Positions 12,407-28,250 are shown, numbered from the stretch's first letter. The stretch: 64,000 bases of DNA from Formicarius rufipectus (GCA_013399695.1 VXAU01001755.1:561048-625047); one strand, 5' to 3'. Translations and numbers: made by a program. Notes: a model not told the origin generated them from the letters alone.

Positions 12407-15400
12407 TACTTTGAATATGCTCTCAGAAGTGCTCAGGATCGAAAAATGAGCCCTGGTGAATTTTCTTACTGTGGTCTACTGTGTTACTAATCCCAATATT
12501 TGATTTCCTGACCTTCCCCTCTCTACAGCAGAACAGCACTTGCCCATGTCTCTGCTCTTTTAGTTCAGAGCCTGGTGTCTTAAGCCAGAGTCTTTGCAAC
12601 TGAAACTGAGATGCCACACTGTGGAATAAAACAAACACTCTGGGGATATAGGTTGTTTAGGTTGAAATGTTTTAAAATAATACAAACTACCAAGCCTAAG
12701 CAGGTAGCAAAAGCAGACCATGTGCTGCAGCTGCACTAATACCTCATATCTCCCCCATTCTCTAAAACAGACCTCTCCAGCAAGATACCTTATTTGTAAA
12801 GCCTGATGAAGCCCTGATGTGGTTGCTTCAAAACTGCATATATTTTTGTAAGGTTTTTTTACTGACATTGCTGTTCTTGTTGCTGCTGAAAATTTTGAAA
12901 TAATGTGATTTAATCTGCAGTCCAGTGACACAGCAGCCATATTTTCCCATCTTCTATCTTTTTGTGACTTCTTAGGCTTTTTCTATACTAAATATAAGCA
13001 CATCATTTAGAAGGATGGTCTTTTACTTTCAGAATGAGACATGCATTGCAGAAGAAGTTTGCATAGCATAAATATAGACAGCAGAAATTAAGGCTATCCC
13101 CCTTCCTATATGAAAATCAGTGCCAATATAAGCACACCTAACAAGAATGGCCTCACTTGTGTAAGTATAACACCTCTTTAATTGCACTGTTATTTTCAAT
13201 TACTATGCTTTTCCGTGGAGATGAGGGCTTGAGGATGAAGCCAGCCTTTGAGGCTGCCTGTGCATGATGTCTCCCTAGGTAGCACAGCACAGCATTGCAG
13301 GTGACAGCAGAAGGCTGTACCCAGGCCCTGAAGGTGCCTGGTGGAGGCTGGCTGTACTCTCACACTGGTGTGCCAGAGCACAAACAATCTAACTTGGGGA
13401 AGAGGCCATTAGGAAAGTAAAGGGAGGAGTGAAAAATGGGATTCCAGACTAGGAAGAGTAGGAGGGACTGAGACAAGTCACACTGGGAAGAGCAGCTGAA
13501 ACGTCAAGAGGACAAGACAGCAACAAAATGTTGTTGAACAAGTAACCCTTGGTGATTCAGTGTCCATCAGTTCAGTTCTTACTCAGAAGAACAGCATGTG
13601 CAAGTGGGCATGCACAGACAGGCACTGTCAATCAAATGCTCCCATAGTGCCCTTTAGGGATGGTTGGGAAAAAGAAAACTATTAAAGTGACAATAAAGAT
13701 GCTTCAGTACACAAATCAGAGCTGCCACAGACGTTTAACTAGAGCATAAGGAACACTGTGCTATCCTTGATTATTCATTAATTAGAAGTTTATTTCAGAT
13801 GTGGTTGGAAATATACTGGAAACCTCTTGCTGAGCATTTTTAATATTGTATGTATTGTTGAAGCATTGAGGATTTGTATTGCACCATACCAGTCCTTTGG
13901 ATCTGCACACATAGAAATGGCTTGTGCCCTAAGATGTTTACAAGTAAAAAGAAAAACCAGGAGACAACAGATGGAACCAGCAGCTGGATGATCAGCAGAA
14001 ATCAAGGCAGCTCTGACAGGCATGATAGCCAGACTTTTGTCTGGGGCTCTCTTATTTCACATCTTTTGCCAGCACAAAAAATCCCAAATCTCTAAAAAAT
14101 TACTGGGCAAACCAGAGAAAAATATGCATGCCCTCACTCAGATCACTTTCATGGAGGACCCTGAAGACCTACAATTGCTGCCCAGGATCCACCTTTTAGA
14201 TAAAGACACACTGAAGCAGCAAATAGCGGCTGAAACCCAGAAAGTCAGTGTCTCTGCAGCTCCAGTTTCCTGAAGACAAATAATTTTACTTGTCAATGGG
14301 CGGTCTCCAACAGACTTATTGAATGCAGGGAATCAGATGTGGGTCTCACTTGGAGTCAGCTCTCCAGGAACATCTGCAGGAGCTGCTTCCCCAGGGCTGC
14401 CCTCCTGCCAGTGGAGGGACTGGGCCAGGCCAGCACCAGGGACACTTGCACAGGCAAGGGAATGATATGTAATAGTGCACCAGTCCTCAGCACGTGCTTG
14501 AGAGGGAAGATCCTGCAGCCACCATGGTGATGGGCACAGGAGCTCTGGTGCAGCAGGGACTGGATCCCTCCCAGGAAAGGAGAGACCACACCACGCCACC
14601 CTCCCACCACAGACCCTCGGTTGGGGAGGCACTCACAGAGTAGCTGATGGTGCTGGGTCCTGGATCTTGGAGCCCCTCGATTCTACTTCAGTCTGGAGCA
14701 GGACTGCAGGTCCTATGTGGACAGGGAAAAGGTAGCACTCCTGTGCAGCTGCACTGCCCCCATTCATCCCGTTAACCTCAGTTAAACATGAGAGATTGCT
14801 GTTCAAAGTACAAGCAGTGCAGTTAAGAAGGATTAAGTGATAAAAAACATACATTAGATGGTACCATAGTTTTTGCTTCATTGGACAGTATGATGTGTAA
14901 ATAGAAGAAAAACTCTGGTTGATATTTACATTTTTCATATCAAGTAAGTATCTGGGTGTTTTTCAGCCATGAGGGATTATTTATTGTGTGCTGGGCATAT
15001 AAAGGCATGCACACCTAAAGGCAGTAACACAAACTGGATACTTTTTCAATGTGCAAGCTTTTATGCCCTGCTCACCAGTTCTCATTTATTACTTTTAAAG
15101 GGGGATCTGCACCTCCATACTGAAGGAAAAGCCCTAGCACTGTTGAGGGGGAGAATGAGGTTCTGGTCCATGGGTTGAATGAAAACCTCCTGTTGAGTAC
15201 CAGCAAGGGTTTCTCAGTGTTTCCAGTCAAAAGCAGTTTCAGAGGCATTATCCTATTACAGTTCCATTTGAATTTCAAATGTACCACTTTAAAAGAAAAT
15301 GCTCCAGAATAAAATTGATGAGTGATAAAAATATGTACTGTTATTAAAAGAATTTGCATTTGTCTCAGACACTGCTTTTAAATTATAGTGATGATCTGTG

Positions 15401-18400
15401 TATGGATTCACAGTAATAATGATTTTATTTTAGAGACTGATACATTTCAGTGCACTTGTATCTTATAGTAATTAAGCAAGAAATGTTCAAATTGTACTTC
15501 AATATTCTATTTTTTTCTTAAATGCCAAAATACTAGGAATAATATCTGGATAGTATAAATTGACTTGTAATACAGAACATATACTTCAGTAGCACTGAAT
15601 ATATGAGTATGTACTCCTCAAGTTATACACAGCAGTAGTTTCTGCTCTTGAGGTACAAGTCATAGGAACACAAAACCCACAGTCTGGGATCAGATTAAGA
15701 ATTCATATTATCTAATATCCTAGCCAGAATTGCTCTTAAATCTCATTCACAGGTTTTGCCTTGCAACTTCTTTGTGACAAAAGGTGATTCAATTTAGCTA
15801 TGGACTGTGTGAAAAAGTATAATTTCCTTTGATGCTTAAATATGTTTCTAGCAATTTAATTCTAGGTTTTGGCTTTGAAATGTTGCAACTGCTCCTTGTT
15901 CATCTTCTTCAGAAAGATCATTATTTAACAGCTCTCTATCACAGCCTTTTCAATCATTTCTGAGACAGAGAGAACATAACATTTCTATCAACTTCCTGAA
16001 AAACTGAAGTCAAATATATTGTCTCTGATTTGAGATTACCACTAGTTTTCCATTGTTAAGGTTAACAGAATGGCACAGTTAGATAAGTACACCCACATCA
16101 ACCCCTTTGTGTATCTCTTCTCATTTTAGTACATCATTTAATGATATTGATAAAAGTGGGAAATCAGAACTTCATACAGTATTCAACATACAGGTGCAGC
16201 ACCAGTATATTCAGTGGCATAATATCTGGAGGTCATGCTGAATAACCTGTTCCTAAAAGCCAACTTGATACCATTCAGACTATTGTCAGAAGCAGCACAC
16301 AGTGGTAACCTTTGCATGGTGTAAGTACTATAAATAGTACCCAGTGACAAAACCAGCCTGTCAGTTGACCTACTCAACTCTCCTGCAGCGTTGTTAGTAC
16401 CATTAAAAAACCTGAGCAAGTTTCAGAAAAATGTCAAGTTGGATAAAGTTATTTCTATCCAGCCACTCTGCTACATTCTGTCTTAAAGAGGTTTTTCTGC
16501 CAGAGTTTTTCTACCCTGCTTTCTATCTAATATCATGGTAAGACTGCTGTTACTCTTAGTAGCTGGTGGATTACAGTCTCTTAGGAGCATACGTTTTCTG
16601 GGGAAAGCACTTTTCCTGAGGCACTTATCTTGGAAAGTGTCTTGGACTTTTCTTGCTGACTGTCTTTAATCCAATAATGTCACTACAGTATTGTGTGACA
16701 CAGGCATTGCTCCTGTGAAAGATTTGTGCCAGGGAATTCTGAGACAAGAGGAATAATCGAGGTTATTTTTAAAGCAGCAGAAGTAACTTAATCGCAGCAA
16801 CATAATCACTATTCGAGAATGCACAGCTTGCTATTAGTGACACTGATATCTTGTAAAGGGAGAGGTAAAATTCACCTGACTATTTATAGAGTTTTGTGGC
16901 AGATAATGGAGCAAGTGTGCTATTGCAGATTTACAAGTTAGCAGATGGATTCATAATTAGCATATTATTCATACGCATTGTAGGACTCTTTGAATAAAGA
17001 GCCAAGCATCTATGTTCAAAGTTCCTAATATTCCAGATAGGCCTATGATTACTGTTTCCTTTTTGGTGGCTTAAAGATAAGAAGATTATTTTTTTTTAAT
17101 TCCTTAAATAATTCCTTAAAAATAAAACGGGATTTATTTATGTAGTAGTAACTATAAGCTTCTTCATTCAGATTTCAGCAAAATATGATTCTCTTGTCAT
17201 GATCCAATTTTTTAAAAAATAATGCACTTCCATACCTCCACAGATGTGTCCTAGAACTTCTACTGATTTCCTGATCCAGCTGGCAACCCTAAGGTCAAAA
17301 GGGGCTTGACCCTCTTATATAGCCTCAGAAACCATCTTCTCAAGGAAGCAAAAATGATAAACTACATAATAAATCTGACCAAGCAGGACTTCTTCACGAT
17401 ATCACTTCAGTTATTCTTGTAGAGGATCCTGATTAACTGCTTGAAAGACTCTTAGCAGGTGACAGGAGGGTAGAGCTTGCTTTCATTTCTTCTGTGCTTT
17501 TCCAGCCTCAGGCTCTTAACTGAATCTAGGAAAATAAAGATAAGCTAGTAAAAGCAGAGTTAAATACTACTCAAAGTACAGTCCCAGTGATACATGTTAC
17601 TTTCTAAAGATATCTAACTGGGGTATTAAAAGGACACTTCTTGTGGTTAAGGGTCCCATTAGCTCTGTCCTCAAAACATATATGTAAAAACAGAAAGTGG
17701 TAAAGAAGAATCATGACTATACAAGAGTCTGAACTACTATGTTCTATGCAAGTACCATATTTGTGATTTTAGAGCCTTCAGGAGTAAAATTCAAACCATC
17801 CCTCTGCATCAGCTTTCATCTGGTGTAGCCCCTGGTTTGCATGCAGTCCTGGCAGAGACCCAAAGGCATTTTCATCTCTGTGCATGCTGGGGTGGGAAAC
17901 ATTGCTCAGGCTGCAGCACTCCTCAGGACAATGCCAGCTCAGCACTCTTGACCTTCAGCCACTTGTTCCCATCTCACACTGTTTGTTTTGGCACAACTGT
18001 TTCTTCCCAAGCCACCCCCTGAGGCCACATGGAAAATGAGATCAGTGAACTGCTCTGTGTTAAAAATAAACTAGAAAAAAAGCCAAAAGGATTTTACCAT
18101 GTGATTGAGAAGCAGTTGTTTCAGTGCCCTGGGCATCCCTGGGCAGGCAGGTGGAGGGGCTGAAACTGGCAACGCTGCAGAGAACTGGCACATGGCATCT
18201 CATCCAGTGTTGGTGCCTCTTATTGAGACGATGATGTCAGGTAGTTCTCAGAGGGTGGATTCCTACACCAAGCAGCTGAGCATCGTGACTGACATTTGCA
18301 TGGCTATACTCAGGAGGCTGAGATAATCTATATATCTTTTTTCTCTAAAGACAGCCAAGGCAAAAAAAGGCAAAAAACCAGCAGACAGATGCAGGAAATG

Positions 18401-21400
18401 TTGATGTTTGTGCTGTATCTGATGAGTGGTTACCTGATTGCCATTTGGTGCTTTTCAAGAGGAGATACATTTAACAGATGAAACGTGAAAAGCAGTTTAT
18501 GATCTTTGGAAGTAAAATAAGATGTAGAGATGTATTTGTATTTTGAAATTATAGTCTGTAACAGAGATACAGCTTTTCATTTGTTCCCTTTTTTTGTTCA
18601 AAAATTAATATTTAGCACTTTGTCTGGCTTGACTCAGCAGTTTCAAATCAGAGTAAAAAACCTTCTTATCACTGATTTGGAATCGCTGGCCCCGAGGGAT
18701 CTGTTTTCTCAGCCATTCACTCTTCCTGCAAAATCACAGAGTACCTTTGACTCAAGTAGAAATTAATAGGTTCTGTTGGAAGTACAAGTCCAGGGCCTGC
18801 TTTTACTTTTCATTAAGCCATCATGAAATAACTATTGCTAGATAACACCGGCTGTGGCCATTTTATACTGGGAAGCAATTGGGATGTTCCCATTAAACTG
18901 GAACCAGGAACTTCAGAAAAAGAGAAGTCCACATGTGGAATCAATTTGAAAAGAGTTAATCAGAGAAATACCAAGCCTAACTCATGGTATTTGATATATG
19001 CTTATATGGTTTAAGTTAGGTTAAAGGTGTTCATCACAGGGTGACAATGACAATTTCGGCCTTTATTCTCTGAAAACTCACACAAAATTTGCATAACCAT
19101 ATCCACCATGAGTAGCAATTCTTACTACCAGCTTCAGTTGGTCACATTAATGCCATCTGGAATTTACTGTCTAGCCAGTAGAATGAACTATTCCTGTTGT
19201 TGAAGGAGTCAAAGGACACTAATTCCCTAAAAGGTGTTGTAAATTTAGGCAATGATTCTGTATTCAGCAATTATTTGCTTCTGTGCTTTTAAATATGCCC
19301 TACTATCATATGTACTTGCTGGGGAATAACTTTGCCAGGATTTATATGATTATTTATTTACATTAGTATAAATAAAATTTAATGCCCTAGGTTATAATTA
19401 ATATTTCAGCAGGAGCAGTGAAACAAAAGGAAAACCAATATCTGTTATTGAAATAATTGTCATTCTTACTGTCATCTCTTTCCCCATTCATCATTCTGGG
19501 AATATACCCAGAGCTTTCTCCAAAAGCTTGATCAAATAAATATGTCCTTCACTGTGCCTAGAGAATCAGTGCATCTGGACCAAACCAAGGAGCATACTGC
19601 AGAGATTTCAAGTCTGCACAGTGTGTGAGCTGCCAGCACTGCCTCTCTTTATCTGACCAAGAATAGCCTGCTCAAACGCCTCTACTAAGCCAAAACTGTT
19701 GAGAGACAGTCCCTTGGGAATGAAGCCAGGGTTTTTCCCAGTGATGGATATATTCTGTCTTCATCCTTATTAATGGAACATGTATAATTTATTTCCTTTG
19801 TTTAACCTTTCCCTTCCTTCTACAAGGAGAAACAAAAGTCTAAACTTTGCTTTCTTTACAACAAACATGAGGATATTCCTTACAGAATGTTAATCACATA
19901 GTGGGAAGCATCGAGAAACTGCTTGGCTGGCTATTAAATCACAATTCAATTTCCTCCAATTATTCATAGTTTTTCTGAAGTCCAAATGGACCAATAATAC
20001 TCGTAATTAGTGAGGATTCTTTGAAAAGGGGAAGATACAGTTACAGGACAGTTCATACTGTGGAGTCAGAGAGTAATAAATCTGATGGAAAAATTAGGAC
20101 ACAAATCCAAGCTCTGGCAGCAAAGTTGACTTTAGAGGTTCCTGATTTTTATTATTGTACTGCCTCTGCACTTGCGCTGATGGCAACTGTTTTGAGGCTG
20201 TGCTGTAAACCGGATTAGCGAAACAACCTCAGGAAGTTTTCCCCACCATCTCTAAATAACAGTGAAAAATGCTATAAATTAGCAAGACCCCTTAATGCAC
20301 AGGCCTTGGAACCACACTGTGCATCAGCTACTAACTCAGAGAAGTGAGCTCCGGTAGTACATGAACCTCAGAGCTCAGCTGCTGATTACAGGATGCTGGA
20401 TATGTGGATGTGATGTTAAAGGAAGCACTGCATGGACTACCCATACTTAAATTTCAGCCCCATGTTGAATAGGACTGAATCTGGTTTTAAAAGGCCTCCT
20501 TCCCTGCTAATGAAAAATAGTCAAAACAAAATTGTCAGCCTTTACTGTGAGGCTGATCTGACATTAAACTGTACTGGGGTGACCTCTATGCACTGATCTA
20601 TTTTCAGTTAATATGCATCCTGAGAAAATATATGGCTTGGAAATTAAGTCTTAGCCTAGAAATAGGAGCCAAGTATTATCTATACTTGAAAATTCACTAC
20701 GATTAATTAAAGAAACTATTCTGGAATAACTCCAGAAGTGTTTCACAAAAAAACTTCCTATCTGCTCCTTCACCCATTTCCAAGAGTAGCTTCATGTGAA
20801 AACTCATCCTTCTGTTTTGCACTTTTATTTTTATTTTGTGATAACTATGGTAGTGTAGAGGATGGTTTGGGGTTTTTTTAAACCTCAGTCTGGATCAATA
20901 CAGCTCTACTACCTAAAGAAATTGCATAAAGATCAGTAGACCAGCAGGGAATTAATCTAAATCTATAGCAACATAATCAGGTACTGCTCCAGTAGAAGAC
21001 TTTGTCAGAACACTTTGAATGGTTCATCCTTTAAATTAAGCACATGACTTGTGGCTTTTTCAGAGGCCTGAAACCATGGTATGTTTTACAATCTCTCTGT
21101 GTGACAAAGCTTTAGGGTGTTGCAGAAGGAACTCTGGTTGTTGAACAAAGAAAGATATGTCTTCCATTATAATAATGCAATATTTATAGAACTTTACATT
21201 TTTGTCATAATTTGGATGATAAATATTTCCTTCTCAGCTGGAAACCTGTGTGGGGTTTGTCTGGCTAAGTGATATTTGAAGGCTGAATCATTACAAAGTC
21301 TCAGTTATAGAGGTGATGATGGAAATGGTGCCTCTCAGACAATCATAATCGCAACAACTTAGTCATACAGAATTTGGAATTTCTCTTTTGAAGTTATTAT

Positions 21401-24400
21401 CTAAGCGCTTTGCAACAACAACTAAGGCAAACATTTTCCTTCATATCCTGTCAAGCTCTAACAACCCTGAGCTTTGGCAGTAAAAATATCGATATTAATC
21501 TCAGACTGCAAATTGATGCTACAGAGACTTTAGTAGTTTATTAGTTCCCATAATACTCATACCCTGTTTGCACAGGGCAGAGACACAACTTGCAAGGACC
21601 AGCCCTGAGGTTAAGTCTCTACTTCTCTGTGTTGCTAAAGCAGTTTTCTAGAGGCTTGGTTTACTTATTTATATTTAGTCCATAATAGCTCTCAGCTCCC
21701 TGCAAAGAGCACAGTCATACCATTGAGTATGAAGCTGTGGTGTGGAGGCTACTGGTGAATCTCAGCACAAGTGAAACTCTGAGGTTAGCTTTGTGCCTTA
21801 CCCTCCAGCCTCCTGTGTTGCTACCAAAGAAAACTCATATCCTCAGGATGGATGGGACTTGTGAGGTTTTCCAGCCAGATGTCCCACCAGCAATGGGGAG
21901 TATGGATCCATTTAGCTTTTCTCATATCATGCCTTCAGGCATGCACTGGATTGGATGGAACAGCATCTTGTTTCACAAATTCAAATTCTCTTATAATTTT
22001 CCACTACAATTCCTTTCAGGCACATCTCTGGATGACATGAAAAGTCTCTTGAAATCACTGGGTTTTGTTATTCAAAGTGACTTTGAATTCAATGTTTTAA
22101 ATTGGCACTGAGACACATTAAATTGAACTAAATTGAATTAAAGCCACCTTAATTCTGCATTAGAATAAAATCATAGAATCTAATTTAGTAAATCAAAGCC
22201 ATTTTAAATTCATATCTTTCCTCAATGCATACCAATTTCCTAAACATGTTTATATAAATATAAACATGGTCTTATATAAATAAAACTGAAAGCACCATTT
22301 TAACAGGTAGGCACCCAAACAAAAATGGCAAAAAGTTGCTTTCCATTAGAAGGAGACTAATTTTTTGTTTTCACATAATGCTGTTTTTTCAATAGCCAGA
22401 TTTTTAAAGCAGGAAAAAGGATTATGTGACCCCTGCTGCTGGAGACATTTTAACAAAAGGCATAACAAGTACAATGCTCTTGCACAAAGCTGTATAAAGT
22501 TGTTGCTTTATAAGTAAGATAAAAGAAAATAAAGCATACTGAAATAGGTTAGAAAAAAGTAATTTTAATAGTGAGTTTCTCTGTTTTTTCTGTCTATAGG
22601 CCCTGATGCTATACATGAATACAGAAGAAGGAAGTCTGAACTTACTTCCTACATCTCCAGCAACAGACAGCACCAGCAATGTTATTTGTGGTGCCTGGCC
22701 CCACCATCTCTGATATGTATCACTCACGGATGTTTATCACTGGCAGATTACCTGGGGAAAATAGGCAGCATGTAAGGGAACTCAGCCATTTCACCAGGAA
22801 ACATCTCCAGAGGGGAGCACATATTAAGGTGAGAAATTACCTGCGTTGCAGAAGGTAGAAAAAGATTGTTGCTCTGCTTTGCTGTTTCATTTTGAATTAT
22901 CATTAGAACCAAGATTAATCCCGGACTATGGAAGGAGCAAAAGAAAATCCAACTGATAGATTAAAAACTGTCTGAGCAAAACATCACTTTAGCCTTACAG
23001 AAGCTTCAAGAAATATTTTTCTAGCATTTTGCCTGAAGTCAATCTCCCAGGTGGATGAAACTGCCTGAATAAAGCAACCTACCAAGCATAATGCAATGAC
23101 TGCTTTTAAGGGCTGAGTGGCTGTTTGCTGGCTTTCCCTGCATGACTAGAGTAGACAGAGATGTGGGAGGAGCTGTTTCTGGGAGCAAGGTCTAACATGA
23201 TATGAGCCATGGAGTGATCTGTCCTGGCTGATTCCCAAGCACTGCAGAGATACCCAAATCATCAGATTTGCAGCCCCCCTTTTTGTTTGCAGGTTGGTGT
23301 ACTCACAGGTGCTTACAGACCCCCGGTAATTCTGCAAACCTGCATGTTAGTCAGCCTCATGCAGGGCGTGGGGTGGAGCAGTAGATAACAAGCTTCAGAT
23401 ACCCAAATGTATTCCACTTTCCATTTGTTCTAGTCTTCATTTTGAACACCTTACTTACACATCTAGTTACAGCTGAATTCCTGCTTGCAGTAGGTTATAA
23501 TAAAAATTCTTATGGCTTGATTCCCAAAATAATTTATGCTTATATATGTAGATACGATATACCTCACATTTTTTCTTATACATATGCATTCAAATTCACA
23601 TGTGATGATATGGTTATATTTAACATTTTTATGTTTATTGTATAGTAGTTTTAGAAGCCTAAAATAGGCTCGCTTTTTGATTTATTCAGGTTTGTATGAA
23701 AATATATTGTATTTTTTTCCTAAGATTTTTCAATTCTTATGGTATTCTTTCATCATGCTGCAGCATGTCTACATAGAATACTGTGTATCCCTCCAAGTAC
23801 ACCCTTCTTAAAACACCCATCATAGGGGAAGTATATGTGTTATTAGTGGGTTTTGTCTGTTATACACACCATGTTGAAAACAGACATAATTTATTAAGTG
23901 GACATGGTGACGGAAAGGGAAATTGGTCCCTCTGGGGAGCAAATGAGACTGCTTGTCAGGAAGGAATCATTCCAAGGACAGAGCGAGACTGCTAGGAAAA
24001 ACAAGTAGAAATGAGAAATGTTGGGAACTGGAAAACTGTGGTATAGTTGGGTTTAGAAAAATGCTTGGAACATCGGATGCACAGGATCCTGAAGTGAAGG
24101 AAAAAATAATTTGGGGAAGCTAAATGACAGTGTTTAGCATTTGGTGTAACCCAGAAAGTTGGTGGAAAAGCAGGGCTGAATTTGGAAGCGAGGACCCATG
24201 GCTCAAGTGAGCGGGGTTAGGTGTGTGTACAAACCTTTCAGAGTCTGGTTTCAGCCTGAGTTTTCAGTAGTTAAAAAAATTTGCCTTGACTTATATCTGC
24301 TCACATGAAACCAGCTTTTGAGCTTAAGGGGTCTTTCATGCTTCTTGAGGACCTCCAAAGAATAAATTGTAGGGATAAACTGCATTTGTAGCTGACTGGG

Positions 24401-27400
24401 AGTGTTCTCAAATAGAAAAGACCAGTGGTTGGGTAATGAGCTCTAAACAGCTGCCCTTTTTGGTCCTCATGGAGACCTCGTGGTCTTTTCCCAAATATAC
24501 AATAAATACACACCCTTCCCTGGGGAGAGAAGTGCAAGACAAAGGGATAGACTTTCCTATTTGATCTTTCCACCTGGATGCAGAGAAGAGGAAGAGAAGA
24601 AAACCATCCCATTTATTTTCCTCTGCTCACAACTGTTCACAAGCAAAGGAATGAATACATTCAGTAGCAGAGCAAGAAAGTAGCTGGGGAGTAATAAGCT
24701 GATGGAGCTGTTTGACTGAGCTAACCAGCCACTGAAAATACAAAGCCTAACTGTACCATTCTCAAACGAATTAATATCTAGTACCAAACTGACAAATCTT
24801 TAATTTCTAGAGGCTGATCCTTTGTTACAATGTTATGCAAGGAGACAAAAGTCAGCAGCATTCAGACCCTCTGCAAGCCTCATTAGGTCCCTGGGTACAC
24901 CCTTGTTGCATTCCTGATATATGCCACCTTTCTGGATCAAAATCTGAATCTTCATTGGTCATTTCCCTGCAAAGTCTGAACAGAGGTACGGTCCATGCTG
25001 TATTGAGTAATATCCCCTGCCATTTGTCAGAAAACATTCCTGCTGAAATTAATCTGCTGTTAGTTCAAACTTATGAAAACACAAGGGTTTGCATGCATAT
25101 ACTGCAGGTATGAATAGCCTCCATGTATAGGTATATGTGTGTTATAGCTCTACAATAGGTTTGTGATATTGCATCTCTGAATTTAACAATGTGCACCTGA
25201 ACTCTTTTTGTTCTTACCAAAAAGGTACCAATGTAAAGTACTAAGGGGTTTTTGGTACCCCTATGCAGAGCTTACAAAGGACTAGTCAGTTGGGAAAGTC
25301 TTGCCCAGTGTGAGTAGGAACATCCCAGGGACACTGCTGTGTGCCAGCACACAGATTTCAGTTGCTGGGAAAGGAGATGTAAGGTCTCTGTCAATTACAG
25401 AAAAGCTGCTGCACGAAGCCTGCTACCACAGCCTGACACATTCTGCAGCTCTGGCCATGAGGAAAGCTGAGCAATGCACAGGTGACCAGAGGTCCTCCTG
25501 CCTTGCCCCCTGGTCCCCTCTGCAGCAACGGGCAGTTGAGTTTAGCATACTACTACAGGGTTTTTTTCCATTATCAACTATCTACTCATAAATGAACTCT
25601 CCTATAGAGAATGAACTCTCAGCATTCAATGGGATTTCTTTTTTACAGTCTATAGATTTTATGGCCTACTTTGAACCTCTAAGTGGGCATTTTCTAGTGC
25701 TAAAATGGATCTGAACCATTTTCTTCATGCAAAATCAATAGCAGACATAGATTCCATGTCTTTCTCTCAAATACCTAAGCAGCAACAAATTTCACTACTC
25801 TCATTTTTGATCTGCAGATATTGCTCTCAACAGAGATTAAAATAAAAACAATTTAAGCTGCTTAGTGAAATTAAAGTAAATAGCTTTTAGAACAATTTAT
25901 TAGAAAAATAAAGCTTTTAGCTCATGATTAATCATATGATCTTTCACAAATTTTCAGAAAAAACACAGTGCTTATTTTTACTCTCCTTTGCAGCACAGAT
26001 ATACTGTTGAGATACTCTAAGCAACTGTGTTTAAGACACATTTATTAGAATATTGTTTTCAGACATTGTACAAAGTAATAATTCTTAACTCATAGGGCTT
26101 CTGTCAGTGTTAACACCCCCAAATTTTTGAAAGGAAAAGCACATTGCATGCTGAACAAGGGCCTTAATGCTGTCACCATAGAGATGACACTTCGCAACCC
26201 TTATATATGTCTCCTTGATTGTGCCAAACAAATGCACTTTCTTCATAGACAAATGCTTTTGGTTTCTTGAGGATCATTTCTCTATATGATCTATAGGATC
26301 ATTCATCTGTAGGATGCTTAAAATAATGTCATTGTAGAGAAATAAATATTATTTTGTAGTGCAGTGTATTTTTCACAATAAAGACTACAATAGCTTTTCT
26401 GACAGAAAACAGACTAGAATCAATTTGAATAAGTGCAAAGAAAATTCTTTAGTTAAAATGACAGACAGACTGGACAGATTCTTTGTCTGCACGAACAAGG
26501 ATGAAAGAACCTGTTATTTGTGTTCAGCCAGTCGACTTGAAGACACTGGAGAGAAAATATTTTGGATGCACTAAAACAAAAATATTTTTCTAGAATTGAA
26601 AACCCCAAACCACTCACATCTCCTTCAGAACAGGTGGGGAAAAAATTAAAAAAAAAAAAGAAGACATTTTGAGTTGAAGGTTTTGCAAAATTGAACTCAA
26701 ATTCATAAATAGCATGAACTGTTTTCCAGTAAATAAAATAAATACAAAAATACCCACCCAACCCTATTCCAAAATAGCTAGAGAGTGAAAATCAACACAG
26801 TGCAGAAGGGCTGTGCACTGCCACCTCCAGAGAGGGCTGTCTTTCTTGCTATGCAATCTTAGCACAATCAGCCCTTGCCCTCGCCACCTCCCACCCCCTT
26901 CCCTCTTGAGCAATTGCTGCAGGGAAGCAATTTCCCTGGTCAGTGAAGTGCCATGCACACTTGTAGGCCTACATAAGTGCTTACTGCAGGCAAGAAAAAT
27001 GATAGATAGTAGCAGAAGTCATACTTCATTTTAATTTTAATACAAGAAGGGACTCCAACACAAAGTTTGTATCTCTTGTCTGAGTGTATTTAAGCCTGGC
27101 CAGGTGGCACAGTGCAACGTGCGTGGAGTTTATTTGCTGTGTGCAATCACAGTTGTCTTCCCCAGTCTTACCCCTGACACCCCAGACTAGAATCAAGGAA
27201 CATCATTCCCTGAGTTACTGATCAAAAGAGTCGTTTTGCCTCTTTTCTCTGGCTTTTACTCTAGTTTATCCTTTTTCTATTGAGCTTGTTTCCACGACAG
27301 CTAGGGTCATAGAAACAAAACTCCTTAAAATACCAATTTGATTAAACTTTTATCAAATGATAGAAATCTAAGTGTGATGATAGGTCCTATCCTGACACAG

Positions 27401-28185
27401 AAAGCTCTGCACTGTGATCCATGGTCCAAATCCAACCCAGAGGACAACCTTGCCAGCCCTGCCACACCTAATGGCCATGATGGGAGCAGAGAGGCTGAAG
27501 GCAGATCATCTGCCCTTCACAAATACTGCCCGTATTTAGAGCAAGGAGCTGCTGCTTCAGCTTATAGACCCTCAGCATCAACACTGTTAAGTGCCAATCT
27601 CCAGGCTGTCTGGGCTGCATATGTTTAATAGGCACTGCTTTCAGAAGCTGATTATCTAATTGCTCCATCATGTCGGCTTTGACCTCATGCTTAGCTCAGA
27701 TCCCCCAGACCTTGGTGTTGCTTGCATTTTCTAGAAATAGGCTGCCTGTCCAGGCAAGGGAAACCAAGCACAGGATAGGTGATATCAGGTACTTGAGCTT
27801 GAGACCCTGAAGGCAATATGGATTCAACTGATTTGAGGCACTTGACTCTGTGTACTTGAGTCTGAACACACACAGCTGGTACAAAGGGAGAAGATAAGAT
27901 GACTGGACCTGTATTTTCAGCTGAGTAGGCAGAAGTAACCCGGGAGTTTAAATCTCCCTAAATCAGTAATCATCTCCCTTTTGTGCAGACGGTATAGTGG
28001 ACTCAAACCCAATTAAAATTTCAAGAGTAATTTACTGTTGTTCCTTTTATTAGAATTTGTACAGTAAATTGCTCATGTCTGCCAGAGAAAACCACTGAAA
28101 AACTTTAATTTGTTTCCTCTGACAGCTCTGAGAAACTGAGTGCTATATGCTCTCCTTATCTCTCAAGATGCCTTATCAGGGAGCT
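12407..28185. other. 16 kb gene-free interval
   Basis: No exon, RNA gene or interspersed repeat could be recognised. Local GC-richer patches at about 13190-13390 and 14330-14640 open short frames on both strands (99 and 84 codons on minus, 63 on plus), which argues against either being coding. The longest frame, 21737-22111 on plus (124 codons), has no domain or splice context. A near-perfect 11-base repeat AATGAACTCTC occurs at about 25592 and 25608. Confidence 0.55.
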
Positions 28186-28250
28186 AAAATAACCCAAAAC
28201 CAAACAGCAAAACAAAACAAGCAAACAAAAACCAAACCAAGACAAAAAAG
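28186..28250 (-). repeat. A/C-rich tract (G/T-rich on the minus strand)
   Basis: About 65 bases of CAAAA, CCAAA and AACAAA units, the second tract in the reverse orientation. Only two of the seven tracts of this class have A/C on the plus strand. Confidence 0.75.

Noticed and set aside
14333..14640. GC-richer patch with frames of 99, 84 and 63 codons on both strands
   Set aside because: Open frames in several registers and on both strands reflect GC content; no motif or splice site pattern supports a gene.
22165..22174. CATAGAATC-like string resembling the CR1 terminal octamer (another at about 50970)
   Set aside because: Only about nine bases match and no CR1 body follows on either side.
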